Assembly: GCA_024195265.1 (NCBI GenBank)
Contig: JAJLRJ010000001.1
Location: 2,642,410-2,706,409, forward strand
DNA from: Dendrophyllia cribrosa
Lineage: Eukaryota; Cnidaria; Anthozoa; Scleractinia; Dendrophylliidae
Direction of reading: 5' to 3'
DNA length: 64,000 nucleotides
Part shown: positions 23,788-35,207 of the stretch, one piece after another
How the letters are laid out: each line of letters begins with the position of its first letter
Numbering within the stretch: position 1 is the stretch's first letter
Position numbers and translations under genes: made by a program
Notes under the pieces: model-generated
What the model was told of the DNA's origin: nothing
Seen by the model: the letters and a program-made list of their open reading frames with translations, nothing else
Databases searched by the model: none

Positions 23788-24081
23788 CTTGTCAAGTTTA
23801 CTTTGACACTCTGCAGTTCCGGCTCATTTGCCGCCAAAACTGGTGCGCGCCCGCCGGGTGGGAAGACGCGTCGAGGCGCGGCAAAACATTCTTTTTGGCG
23901 CGAAAATACAGATAGCTTGTTTGGGACATTGATGTGAGAGATTAAGTCAGGGCAAGAGAAAATGAGGTATAACAGGGATAATTTTAGGGAGGGTTTATTT
24001 TCGGAAGAAGGACGTTAAAGACGTTCATGCTAAAATCTTCTAGCACCGAGATTTGTTTAAAACTTTTGCCAAGATTAGATA
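23788..24081. promoter_or_regulatory. CATSPERB upstream region
   Basis: GC-rich patch at 23830-23885 (ggtgcgcgcccgccgggtg) directly upstream of the first ATG, in otherwise AT-rich DNA. This fits a promoter or first-exon leader. No TATA box is obvious. Confidence 0.35.
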
Positions 24082-24782
24082 CAGTAAACACCGACATACA
24101 AGAACCTAAAATTTAAGAACCTCGGTTAGGCTAAAATTTTCATTTCAAACCCCCTTTTCATAAGAACCTATTAAGCCTAAAATTTTTAATAGGTTCTTAT
24201 TTCACAAAAATGAAGGCACAGATGAAAATACAGAAAAAAAATTAGTCTAGGTTTAAGTCAGTAAGATTCAAAGAACGAACTAAAATGAAAACCATATCAT
24301 GTCTGCACCAATACTGGATTACACAATGCAATTGTATTACAGGGACCGCGGAGCAAGGTGAAAAGTGGGAGGGCTGACAATTGAAAATAATTTTTTCATA
24401 TTGAAAATTCGAAAAAAGGAATAAAATAATAGTGGGGGCGGGGGGCGCAAAAAAGTGGTGGGGCCGCGGCCCTACGAGCCCCTCCCCCTTCGCGGTCCCT
24501 GTATTAAGAATACAGTTCCACGTGTCTCTCTCATTTTCGAAGTCACAGTTTTTGAAGCACATCCTTGCATCTGTGTCATGCATCAATGGCTTTCCATATC
24601 ACATATGCCCTGTATCGACCTGTAGTAGTTATCTGTGCTGATCGCTAGTGCCGGCCCTATCAAATTAAGAACCTATTTAAGAACCTTAATATAAGTAGCC
24701 TAAAATCCCATTAAATACCATTTATATAAGAACCTATTTAGGCTAAGATGGAAAATCTAGGTCCTTATAAGTGGGTTTACTG
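24082..24782. mobile_element. Non-autonomous Tc1/mariner-like element
   Basis: Ends 'cagtaaac' and 'gtttactg' are flanked by TA dinucleotides (24080-24081 and 24783-24784), as Tc1/mariner elements are. Inside, the inverted termini continue imperfectly, with several 'aagaacctatt' and 'ggctaaaat' words near both ends. No transposase ORF; the 114-codon frame inside is not transposase-like. Total 701 bp. Confidence 0.72.
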
Positions 24783-24818
24783 TATTAAGTTAGCCCAGGT
24801 TAGCCATATCAGAAATTT

Positions 24819-24843
24819 GGGGGGGGGGGGGGGGGGGGGGGGG
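24819..24843. repeat. Poly-G tract (25 G)
   Basis: Uninterrupted G run just outside the Tc1/mariner-like element. It is one of several long G or C tracts in the window. Confidence 0.95.
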
Positions 24844-25084
24844 AGTCACCGAGTTCGTTTCGGAGATAAAAGGTGTGAGAAGATTGTAAAAAAATTGGCC
24901 CTACCAACTTTATTGGATCTCAAACTTAAGGCGATAGAAGAAAGAAAATGAAAATGATTTTTGGAACGTAACACCAACAGACAGGTGATACCCACACAAT
25001 AGCACCCCAGGTTGCTAGTGGACTAACTTGGTGTCTATGTATTAATAATTCACTACAAATTCTAATTTTAAAACTTCCGACTAA

Positions 25085-25614
25085 AGCTGTGTTCACACTA
25101 GGTCGAAACATGATTAGTCTGATCACGAATGAAACATGTTTCATCATAAAAAGTGTTCACATCAAGCAGTGCATTGCGCGAATCATGATTGAAACATGAT
25201 TAGTCTGATCATGATTGAAACTACCTCACGAGGTAGTTTCAATCATGATCAGACTGAACACATTCAAAATGGCGGATGGATGCGGAGAAGACACGAGTGT
25301 GCAAAATAACCAAAATTGGAGCTTTTATGAAGCCAAATGTCTAGTCGAAGTATGGGCAGACGAGGAAATACAACGACAATTAGCGGTAATGGGAAGGAAA
25401 CAAAACATATGGTAGAACATTGCCGCAAAACTGAATGAGAATGGTTTTAAGCGTACTGCATCGCAAAACAGCATAAATGATTCAACCATGCATGAAACGT
25501 GTTTGAAACCGACATCTGATGTGAACAATGCCAGAACAAACACGTTTACGCGAAACATGTTTAGTTGAAACATGTTTACTCTAAACATGTTTCGGCTTTA
25601 ATGTGAACGCAGCT
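25085..25614 (+). mobile_element. PIF/Harbinger-like non-autonomous element
   Basis: Inverted termini 'agctgtgttcacacta' and the complement of 'aatgtgaacgcagct' are flanked by TAA on both sides (25082-25084 and 25615-25617), the 3-bp TWA duplication typical of PIF/Harbinger. Internal 'gaaacatg' and 'catgtttc' words repeat in both orientations. It carries a decayed Myb/SANT-like coding stretch, the usual accessory protein of this superfamily. Confidence 0.78.
25269..25560 (+). pseudogene. Myb/SANT-like DNA-binding domain remnant
   Basis: From ATGGCGGATGG the frame encodes NWSFYEAKCLVEVWADEEIQ and, after an in-frame TAG at 25413-25415, continues with NIAAKLNENGFKRTASQ. The spacing of Trp residues and the W-ADEEIQ-QL and IA-KL-E-GF-RT pattern match the Myb/SANT-like domain of Harbinger accessory proteins. 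The stop codon makes this copy non-functional. Confidence 0.6.
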
Positions 25615-25617
25615 TAA

Positions 25618-26564
25618 GTCTTAAATATTTCTTATTTATCTAAATTTTACAAATCCTTTGAGAAAACCATTTCCTCCCAAAAATACCCAAAAATTTACAA
25701 AACATCCCACGGCATAGATTCATTAGATGAGTAAAGGGTTTTTGGATTGCTTGAAACGTGAACGAGAGTTGGTTAGCCAATCAGGCAATCAGGCTTCTTT
25801 AACTTTCTGGGACGTTCTCGAGAGAGGCGGGACACCGGGCGTGAGGATGGTTACGCGAGAGCTCTAATTTGTTGATAATACATATATGATTGGCGAAATG
25901 CGGCACTCATTTGAATGTAAATTAGTCCCGAGAATTCGTCAAAAGCGACATCCTTTATTTTCTTGTTTTACTGACGTTTTTTTACAAGTTCTTTACTTCT
26001 GTCAGACTATTTAAAAAAACATCGCTTGTCATCGTCTTACTTTATTGGAAGTCTATTGTCACTGATGTATGGTTTCCAAAATGAAGAGCGTTTCTATTTA
26101 CAGCATTAATTACAAAATTGATTGTGTTTGCTATGCATTAGAATTCAAATAATATATCCCAAATTTATATGTCACTTTGATATTTTTACATTCTCGTATT
26201 CTTTAAAATATGCCTAGGACACGTTTTTTTACATGATGCGGTCACGCAAGTCGCGCTTTTTAGGTGCCTCTTTCACGTTAGGTTACTCTATTTTAGATGA
26301 TTCTGTCAAGCTCGTGACAATATGCCAGACAATTCTGTCAAAATACAAACTGGTCTTAAAATTCAATGAACTTTCAAAAAATGAATTGAGACGACGACAA
26401 AATGCAAAACAATATCGTCAAATGAATAGTCAGACACGGCGACTGGTGAATGTTTTCAGTTTTTAATGCACGAAACAATGACTGAAATCTTTCACTTCCA
26501 AAGTCAGATCTTTCAGTTGAGTCTGAAGACAAAATACAAAAGTCTGGCCATTCCAATGAGAACC
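25618..26564. other. Intergenic DNA, no gene seen
   Basis: AT-rich. The 77-codon frame at 26233-26466 has no recognisable domain. Confidence 0.45.
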
Positions 26565-26670
26565 ATTGGGCAGTGCCTTCTGGTGGTGTCTTTATTTCTG
26601 ATATACAAGGTGCATGGTTTTGACTGAATGTGAAGATAAAATCCTAAAGTGTGACTTATCTTAACTAAAT
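26565..26670. repeat. Diverged single copy of the 106-bp repeat family
   Basis: Shares 'atacaaggtg' and 'aaaatcctaaagtgtgac', plus weaker similarity before and between them, in the same order as the array at 3243-4175. Confidence 0.6.
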
Positions 26671-26830
26671 GAAGACAATTTAGCAGTTCCAGAAGTTTCC
26701 TGTTCCTTTTCCTGTACGTGCATGTTGATTCTATATTTTGAGACTGGAGAAGAAATACTACAGTTCTTTGTTGGTTGTCCTTTTGTAAGTGTCAAAGGTG
26801 GTTCGTCTTGGGAATGAAAGAATTTAAAGT

Positions 26831-29800
26831 CTAAGGGAAATATCCAGGCGTATTCAAGCACGAGTCAAATCCTCGACCCGTTGTCCACTGGCACTCGTTC
26901 TGGTGTTTCACACATAAGTTGTGTTTTGCTCCACAATCCCTGGTTGGCTCCCTGAAGTTGCGTAACTCCCAGGCACATTGTAAAGGACGTATAAAAGATT
27001 GCATACTGTTACAATGTCTTCCTGGTACACAAAAGCTGATCATGCAATCGCAGTTGTCTGCGTATTTCCAGCGAAGACCATGCACTTCTTCCCTCGATAG
27101 ATCCTTCCACTTCTCCAGCCAGCATCCGCGTGAGGGCAAAACCAGATCATTGTCCATGATTTTGCCAGAAAGCATGTACGCAACACCGGGCTCCAGATCT
27201 TGTCCATGGTGACTGGAAAAATAAACCCTGGCGAAGAAACGTTTTGGATTGGACGCATCGACGAATGTTCCCCTGGAATTTCTCACTTTATCTCCACCCT
27301 TAAACACTTTCTTGATCAAAACGTCGTAGTACATCATTCCCTTATCACGGTGTTGCTCTTGAGGTTTATAAAAGCTTCCTACTGGGGGTGGGGGTGGGGC
27401 ACCACGTATTCCAAGCCCCAAACTTCGCCTGTGTCGGCCCAGGAGTGAGTCAAGCAAAGGCACTGTAGGTTGCTCGGTATGATCCTCTCCAGGCGGAAAA
27501 TCGCTGGGTTTCTGAAAGCTCCGAGGTGTAGAGCTGTCCTTTAGTACCATCTTAGTTGGGTCTTCTGTTGAAGATTCATTCATATCATATGGGGTCGGTT
27601 GGGGAGTTGGAAAACTGGTCAAAGAATCACCAAACATGACTTCAGGCGTCCCGTCATCCCTTTTGATTTTACCAAGAATTTTTACCCGAACAACTGTAAA
27701 AATGAGAGAAAAAAGGATATTTAGTCTATTGTCAGTCGGCTGGTTTACACGCTGTCCAATTTAGGATTTCAGTAACCGCGCGTATTAGTGTAACACGAAA
27801 CTCGTCAGATTCGACTGAAAAAAAATTCCGCACGACGAAAATATAAAAACAACTTCACGAAAAAGTAGACCGCGAGCAGCCGCCGATTTTTCCTCAGATT
27901 CAAGAACGCACGAGTAGATTTATGACCATTTATGATTTTGTACTGAAAGTTACAGTAAAAAAACGCGGAGGAAATGGGATTATTGCGGACTTTTCGCGCC
28001 AAAGAAAACTGGAAAAGAAAGAGAATAATCTTAAAAAATACACTTCGCCTGTCTATAGCTATCATTATTTGAACAGTGATCACACTCCTGAATTTCCGGT
28101 TAACAGTCTCGCGGTTTGGCAAGAAAGGTTTCTTTTTTGAAGCCGTGCGCGCAATCTATGGACACAAGTTTAATATTTTGAGTTTCGGAGGTTCCAGAGG
28201 TGACAGAGGTTATAAAACACTTGACACATATCAGTTAGTAAATGTCTGTTCCAATTTTTTATATTCGCGGTGAAGACATAAACATTGCTAGGAAAGATTT
28301 TTAGTTTCCGAAATCACGGCCGGTATTGTCGCATGCCCAGCAACCGCAGTTACTCGCACTGCATGATTCGTTTCCTGTTTTGACTGAAAATATGATTCCG
28401 GCAAAGAACAAACAAATATAAAAACTCAATGGATTTTCACTGCTCTCTTTTTTTCCGATTTTCGTTCAGCGATGGTGATAGTTCTTCCTTGAAAATTACC
28501 TAGGAAGTTCTTACTTGAGAATGTCGATATCCTGCGTAGCAGTCGTTTTCTTTTCGAGAGAGCGGAAGGCGCGCAAACGGGCATGGGGCACAAAAAGGAG
28601 CACAAAAAAAGCTCCTTTTCGCGCCCCATATCCGTGCATTCGCGCGCCTCCCGCACTCTCGGAAAGAAAACGACTGTTAATGCTCGGAATGTCCGACTGA
28701 AGGGTAATTTGCAAGCAGAAGTTGAAACCAAACCTTCGATTTGATTTGTTGCCAAAATCGGTTTTTCCAATGCCAATGTTTCAGCAAAGGATGATAAAAC
28801 AAAGAAATAGTGTAAGGAAAGTTAATCGGGAAAAAAATGTGTTTTAGTTTTTCCTGTTTTAGCGGGAACCGTGGACAGGATGGATTTTTTTTCAAAGGTG
28901 AGGCGTGATGCAATGCACGTTGCAAAACGAACATAAATTGGATAAGAAATAGATATGCCTTTTCCAATAATGTACGTTTACTCTTCAGTGTTCATGTCTC
29001 AGTTACGTGTTTTGTACGGAAATCTAATCCATATCCTGTGGCATCACAGCATGAAGACGTGATCAGTAAGAATGGATTACGTTTTGACCTTCGATGGATC
29101 ACTGACCTCGTAGACGCAGTCTATTCATTCAAACGAGACTTTGGCAAATCAATGTACCACACTGGTTAAGTCATCTTCCGATTTTAATTATATTATTGAA
29201 GATCCAGGATTGTTTGTATTGTATTTAAGGACGATGCAATAAAATAGAGAGTTTGGGCAAACCGACAGGAAACCTAAGCGTTGGAGGTTGATATTGTTCC
29301 AAGTGCGGGCATAAATGGCTGAATGTCATTACCGCAAAGACGCGACAGGAGAAAATTGAATTGCAAAGAGACTGTTACAAATATTAATTACGCTTTCTTA
29401 ATTGTAAAAAACAAGTAAAAGGGCTTTAAAGGGTATTCAGATTATTTCATAACGTACAAGGCTGACACAGTTCACATGTGCTGAAAACCGCTGAAGCATG
29501 AAACGGGGCACTCTAATATACCTTCAGAAAAAGAAGGAGTTTTGTCATAATCCCTCTTTTGTTAAAGGTAGTTTTCTTAAGGAATGAGATTTCTTTGTGT
29601 TAAGGCGGCAAGGATTAGTGAGTACTGTAGCTACTGAAGAGATTATAACTTATCAGTGACTATTATTATTCCGGGTCCTTCTAGAACATAAGTGACGAAA
29701 TTATTTTGTTCACGAAGCACAGGAAAATAGTAATCAGCTAGTGTTGGACGCCGTTCAGTTGTATCAGAGAAAACATCCCACTCGTAGAACCAGACACATG

Positions 29801-29991
29801 CTATTGTCCTATGTTAATATGAAACAATTTAGTATCGTTATCTTATAAAGCTAAAGATAATCCAACTTACCAAAATGTGCCTTGCAAAAAGCAGTCTGTG
29901 GATGTTCTGGAATCATGGAGCCTCGGCAGCCTTCAAAGGTCTGCGATAGCAGTATCGCCACAATCAAACCAGCTAACAACACGATGTTCAT
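26831..29991 (-). CDS. TIMP-like metalloproteinase inhibitor (two exons)
   Basis: Tissue inhibitors of metalloproteinases are secreted proteins that block matrix metalloproteinases with their N-terminal Cys ridge. Exon 1 (29991-29871) encodes a signal peptide (about residues 1-22) and EGCRGSMIPEHPQTAFCKAH, matching the TIMP HPQxAFC signature. A phase-1 intron with good GT/AG sites joins exon 2 (27693-26831), which begins VVRVKILGK. The product is about 327 residues against 190-220 for typical TIMPs. The excess is a roughly 80-residue Pro/Ser/Thr-rich insert (FPTPQPTPYD to GAPPPPPVGS) before YYDVLIKKVFKGG. The C-terminal domain keeps its Cys pattern (NCDC, CVPGRHC, QCAW, LCVKHQNEC). Oddities: only one Cys replaces the usual C-x-C N-terminus, and the Cys expected after the SS motif is replaced (FSSHHGQDL). 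Family assignment is firm; inhibitory activity is doubtful. Confidence 0.88.
28541..28677. mobile_element. Foldback MITE in the TIMP-like intron
   Basis: Left arm 'agtcgttttcttttcgagag' pairs with the right arm ending 'ggaaagaaaacgact'; the inner parts (ggcgcgc and gcgcgcc) also pair. About 137 bp, no coding capacity. Confidence 0.75.
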
Positions 29992-31569
29992 GTTTAAATG
30001 TTTTGTTCAGCAGCCGTCTTTGGCTTCGCTCAGTTAAATGTTGTGTGGTAATATGTTATTTATCAAAGGATCACGCGCGTTAAATACATGTTCATTACAA
30101 ATATTGAGGAGTTTCGTGTGGGCGTCAATCGTTATGACGTATTTCCGCTTAGCATCGCGCGTGACTAAACCAAAAAAATACGGTATCGCTGACTATTTCG
30201 CCGTTAAAAACATTTTTCTTATGCAATGCAATGATTTCGCATACCGGCACTGTCTGATAAGACCGTAACAAGGTAGAACTGATCTCCTTTTATGAAAACA
30301 ATAACACTCTCCAGTCTTTGGAAATTACTGGAAGATTTTTGTTAACTGAAACTGTCACGAAGCTGTTCAGTTTACAGTGATTTTGAAAAAAGTCAACTGC
30401 CCTAAAACTGACAGCTGTCCCGGCTTTTATTCTCGCAGAGGCGTTAGAAGTATCGATGTTATAAAATTATGTAATAAAGAACAGAAGTACGGCAGAGACC
30501 CTTATAAACGAGTTGATTATTCAGATTATTGGCTGCATATATAATTCAAATAAAATATCTTCCATTTAAAATTCTGCTGTGAATCTTAGAGAGTTTGGAA
30601 CTTAAATTTTCATACTCCTAGACGAAAACCGGCGATTCAGGAGTTTTAAAAATTATAATCCCTGTTATCAAAATTATTTTTGGGTGTTGTTGACTTTGGA
30701 TCACGCGTGGAGAGCACTCGCGCGGAACCCGATACAAAGGCGCGGCAGATTACGCAGCTTCCGGTGCGGATGAAATCGAGACTAAACCCTTTAAAAGCAC
30801 TTCCGGTTTATTGGGTTTAGCTCTTTTTATGTCCTTGTTGGAGGATTAATAACATGGTAATTCCACAGAAATAGAAATGAAACATAGAAATGATTTCCTC
30901 TCGTCAACTTAAGCGTGTTGGATCTTCAAGAATCTGCTATTACACGACAAAAAGCTGACCGTAGGAGCAACCTTTCTTTCCCCTCTGCTTCAGTCACAAC
31001 CCACTCGTTCCGGATCCAGGGTCTGGATCGTTACATGCCTGGATCAATTGTTAGTGTTTTAATTTTAAAATTTAACACTTTTTTAGTCATAAATAGTGAA
31101 CAAATTCTGCTAAATTGAAATATAATTTCGCAGTGGAGAGTTATGCAAATTTTCGGTCAGCTTCACGTGTTGTTTCTCAACTGACAGGAAAAAATTGGGC
31201 CGCTTACATAATTCTAGCTATTAACGTTAGGCCTCGAACCTCTTTCCGCCCTTTTCCCATTAGAAACTTGTCTATAACGGCAGAGGGTTACTGCTGGGCA
31301 AAGGAAACTGGGAAAAGTTCTGTGATTTCATATATCATCACTCTGTTTCTCCGAATTATAAAATTATTAGTCCTCTGGAAATTTTGGTCAATGCTTGGGT
31401 GGCGAGTGTGTCACTCTTGCTCATGTGTGATAACTCAATCGGCTCCTGGTGATAGTAACAAAAACATTTTTTTTTTTTCAATTAAGCCCGGACAGGGCCC
31501 ATGATTAATTCTGGGCATCTCTCAAGTTGCCACAGGGCATACGTGAAAGACTATAAAGACTATAGGGTC
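29992..31569. other. Upstream flank of the TIMP-like gene, no gene seen
   Basis: Short ORFs only; the 129-codon frame at 31115-31504 has no recognisable domain. The promoter of the TIMP-like gene presumably lies in the first few hundred bases, but no clear motif is visible. Confidence 0.45.
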
Positions 31570-31740
31570 CTCCGAGCCTGTTCGAGATAATGGGGAGCGA
31601 CACAAAGGGAAAACTGCAAGGATCTACAAGCGAGAAAACCTCTCTCTTTCTCTTTCTCCCTCCGTCGGCACTCGCACTATTTTTTTCTTATAACGTCGCC
31701 TATTCTTCCGTTCCACTATCTGAATACCTAAAACAGGCTA
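31570..31740. mobile_element. MITE of the 'agcctgt' family
   Basis: Begins 'agcctgttcgagataatggg' and ends with the complement of an 'agcctgttttaggtattcag' terminus. The same family recurs at 47585-47660. GC/pyrimidine-rich interior, non-coding. Confidence 0.6.
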
Positions 31741-33299
31741 AAAAGATGCGCGATGACCACCCAAGAACATCGCTTGGTGAGAAGTAGCAAATCGCACGTA
31801 CAGCTAACAGTCAGAAGTTATAATTATCACTGCACTGAGCCTTTTCCGAGAAAAATGAACGAAAGCAAACGCTTTATAGATGCAAAAAGCTGAGAGACAT
31901 GCAATTTCCTCAATAGTCAAAACCGATGCACCATACTGGGTGAATTTATGGATGCCGTCACACTTCACGTAAAAAAGAAATACTAGCAGTGAACTTTGTC
32001 TAGGCAGACACTTTCAGGACCAGCTTTAGCTGTCCGCTTTAGAGAGGTGTCCGCCTTATAGAGAGAAAAGCAGTAGACGAACTTGAGTGAAATTCGGCCA
32101 GAACAAGCCAATAATTGATGTCTGCCTTAAAGAAGTGATGACAACAAAACCTGACAGGAGGTATTCATTATAAAAACAAAATATCAGTTTGTTAACAAAC
32201 GGAAATGTCTGTTATTAAATACAGTAATTAGCAATTGGAATATCAAAGAGGTTCTAAATAAATCAACACTCAGGTATCGGCTCAACTATTAGCTCCTGAG
32301 GAGGCAGCGGAAATCGTTTCTAATGATTACGTAATCATATCGCAAAGACGTATTAACAAAGTTTTGTAATACGAAAATCAAGTTGGTTTTATCAGTTAAT
32401 TGAGTTGATAAGATACTTTGGCCACCTTAAAGAGATTCAAAAGTTGACCGTAGTTTCGAGCGTCAACCCCTCGCATTGACGACAAAGGTACGCGCTCGAA
32501 AAGTCAGCCGAGCTTTTGAATCTCGAGTGACTTTACAGTGACCAATTTAGCTTTACGTTATCAACTTTTTTTTAATTTTCTTGTTTCACTCCCCGACCGA
32601 CGAAGTAACCACAGTTTCTTTAGAAACTAACCACACTTTATTCAAAGTGTATCACGTTTTAATTTTTTTAGTATAAACAAGAAGGGATCGTACAAATGTG
32701 ACAAAAATCCAATGTGGAGGTGGATGGATGTTATTTTAGCTTGTTTCGGTTCATGATATTGGTGAGCTGTCAATCATTATCAATGTTGCACCGATTTCTG
32801 TCAGCTTGTCCATCTATACAAAAAAATATTGTTCAATGGTTCAATCTTAATTCAAGATCCTTGTACATACGACATGATTTCCTAAAATGGCGTGTCAGTT
32901 GTTCAATATGGCGGTATTTCTCAGTTGCAAAATGAAATGCGGGATTTTTCCCTTTTTTGGCCAATCGACTTAACTAATTCAATTGAAGTGCTAGACCAAA
33001 ACACCTCCGCCCGACGAAGACTCTCTGCCAATTTCCGTTTGCAAGGACCGCGGTACGTTCTAAAGGATTAGTTGCGATTAATTAGGTGTAGAGATTTTTA
33101 ATAGAGTGGTAAATATGAATATAATTACAAAATTGGAGCGTTTCTTACAACGCATCAAGACGATCAGACAACACGTACACAGTCTGCATGTAAAAAGATA
33201 TCAAACCTCAAGTGTAATGCGATTCTTATCCGTCTGTCAATGTAACCTATCCTTGAAGGTTCTCGGCTAACTTATGTAACTGTGGTTAAATGTCTTCTC
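31741..33299. other. Intergenic DNA with one dispersed satellite copy
   Basis: About 32030-32130 is a single inverted copy of the 108-bp satellite unit (words 'gagaggtgtccgccttatag' and 'gtgaaattcggccagaac'). Otherwise I see no gene. Confidence 0.55.
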
Positions 33300-33440
33300 T
33301 AGTGAAAAGGAAAGTGAACGCTACTAAGCAGTGCTTTCCTTTGGTACTGTTTATTATGCTGCACAAGGTGTCTCTAGCTTTTTGTCTGTGGCCGGGTGAA
33401 TCCAAATCTAAAGTAGTCCGCACTTCAAACGAAAGTAGTA
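33300..33440. repeat. Diverged copy of the 106-bp repeat family
   Basis: Shares 'ggtactgtttattatgctgc', 'acaaggtg' and 'gtctgtgg' in the same order as the 3243-4175 array. Confidence 0.65.
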
Positions 33441-33895
33441 ACTGTTAAGAACTGTTTTTATGCTTGGTAGTCTGTAAATAAAATCCTTAGCTATCACCAT
33501 GAAATAAAGGTACCGAGTAGTTCATTTATGGCACTGTTGTTGCTACTTAATAGTTTCATATCTTCGTTTATAAAAACAAAAGATCAATTTCCCAAACTTA
33601 ACGAAAAAAGAATCCAATGGCTAGACTTTAATACCTGAAGGTTGTGTACGAAAGTAGTCTTATGTTTCGTCTCCTGTCAAGTCGCGGGATCAGAACTGGG
33701 GGGAGTATATTTGGCCAAAAGCGAGGCATTCACCGTCATACGCTCGTTTGTCTCCGAAGCTATGATATGTGCGAGTCTGGACTGAGATGGCAACAACGTA
33801 TGGTGCAAGGGGTATGTACTTGGTGTATCCCTTATTATTTTGTATTTAAACACTTCGTTTTTATTTCAGTAGAAAAAGAAGATAAAAACAGCAGA

Positions 33896-33964
33896 ATAGG
33901 GAATCGAACCCGGGCCGTATGATCTGCTCCATGCACACTATCCACTACACCACCGAGGACTAGC
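33896..33964 (-). repeat. tRNA-like sequence (tRNA-derived SINE or pseudogene)
   Basis: On the minus strand 'tcctcggtggtgtagtgga' gives an A box and 'cccgggttcgattccc' a good B box, at tRNA spacing. The 5' and 3' ends do not pair into an acceptor stem and the anticodon stem is weak, so it is unlikely to be a working tRNA gene. Confidence 0.6.
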
Positions 33965-35207
33965 TGCCGAAAACTGTAATTTTTAAGGGATATAAGATAA
34001 TATGCTGCTAGCCCAGACCATATATAAGAACTAACCCTTTCGATACACTGGAATCAGTGCTTAAACCTAAATACTAAAATCAGTGCTTCAACCCTATATA
34101 GATACTGTAATCTGACCCTAAATTACACTGCAATTTATCTAAATACATTACAATAAGGGATACATGAAGTACCATACATTATGATCAGGGATACACCAAG
34201 TACCGGCCAAGTTCCAAGGATGCAAGGGCGCCGCGATCCGTTGGCCCAACAGATCGCGCGCTTCGGTGGACCATCTTACATCATTTTCATGAAATATTGC
34301 CAGACTGTTTACTCGGTTTTGTAAACTAATTCTGTTTTCGCAGGAACATAAATTTATCAAAGATCAGCTTGCATTTTCTTTAATTCTATAGCAGCTTGTA
34401 AATTCGGAGAATAAAATGATGCCAAAAGCGATATAGTATTTTTCGAAGTTATTTTTCAGCGATCTGACACTGGAATACATTTGGTGAAACATCAAATTGA
34501 CGCCTCCTAAAGATGACACATATATTCTACTTATAACTGAGGGCATTTTAATATTTTAATATTTTAATCTGAAAGGCCAGTATTAGGACCTAATAAGCTG
34601 GCAGTTGGATTACACAATTTAGGTAACCAAAGCGTACAGCAAAGATGAAACACTGCATAACCAAATGCATTAGTAAAAAACACGATTGTAACATTTATTT
34701 ATTTAGTTTTCAAGCACAACAGCAAAAATGTCTAGCATTTTCTGAAGGGATATCTTAACTGCGATTTCCTTAATTTGCGACAAAAGCAATGTATTTTTGG
34801 TATTCTTATTTTTAGTTATACACTTGACATTGTTAGAATTTTTTTTTTTTGCCGAAAGGATTTCCGTTCAGACCCAATATTATGAAATGTTATGCTCCAC
34901 ATTATAATAAAATAGTCGGTTTTTATAGTGAAAATTGAAGTCCCTCAGTTTTTCGTTACAAAAAAAAAAACGAAAAAAAAAAAAATGAAAGGAGGCTTAT
35001 CGCCATGAGGCGTGTTGAAAACTTCTTATCACGCGCGTTGGCCCGAGAAATGTCGTAAATAACATCAGATTACTGAAATGCAGTTTTAAATTGCGCGACG
35101 AAGGTATTAAATCAGAGTCAATCAAAAGGAAAACAGTTTATGCCAACATATCACCACCTTCCACTGACATTACAACACTATGAGTAATTGAACTATCAAA
35201 TGAAAAA
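33965..35207. other. Intergenic DNA, no gene seen
   Basis: 34050-34150 holds short repeats ('atcagtgcttaaaccta', 'atcagtgcttcaacccta') and 34148-34205 has two 'agggatacaccaagtacc' or 'agggatacatgaagtacc' copies, probably part of an old repeat. A-rich runs occur at 34962-34984. Confidence 0.45.
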
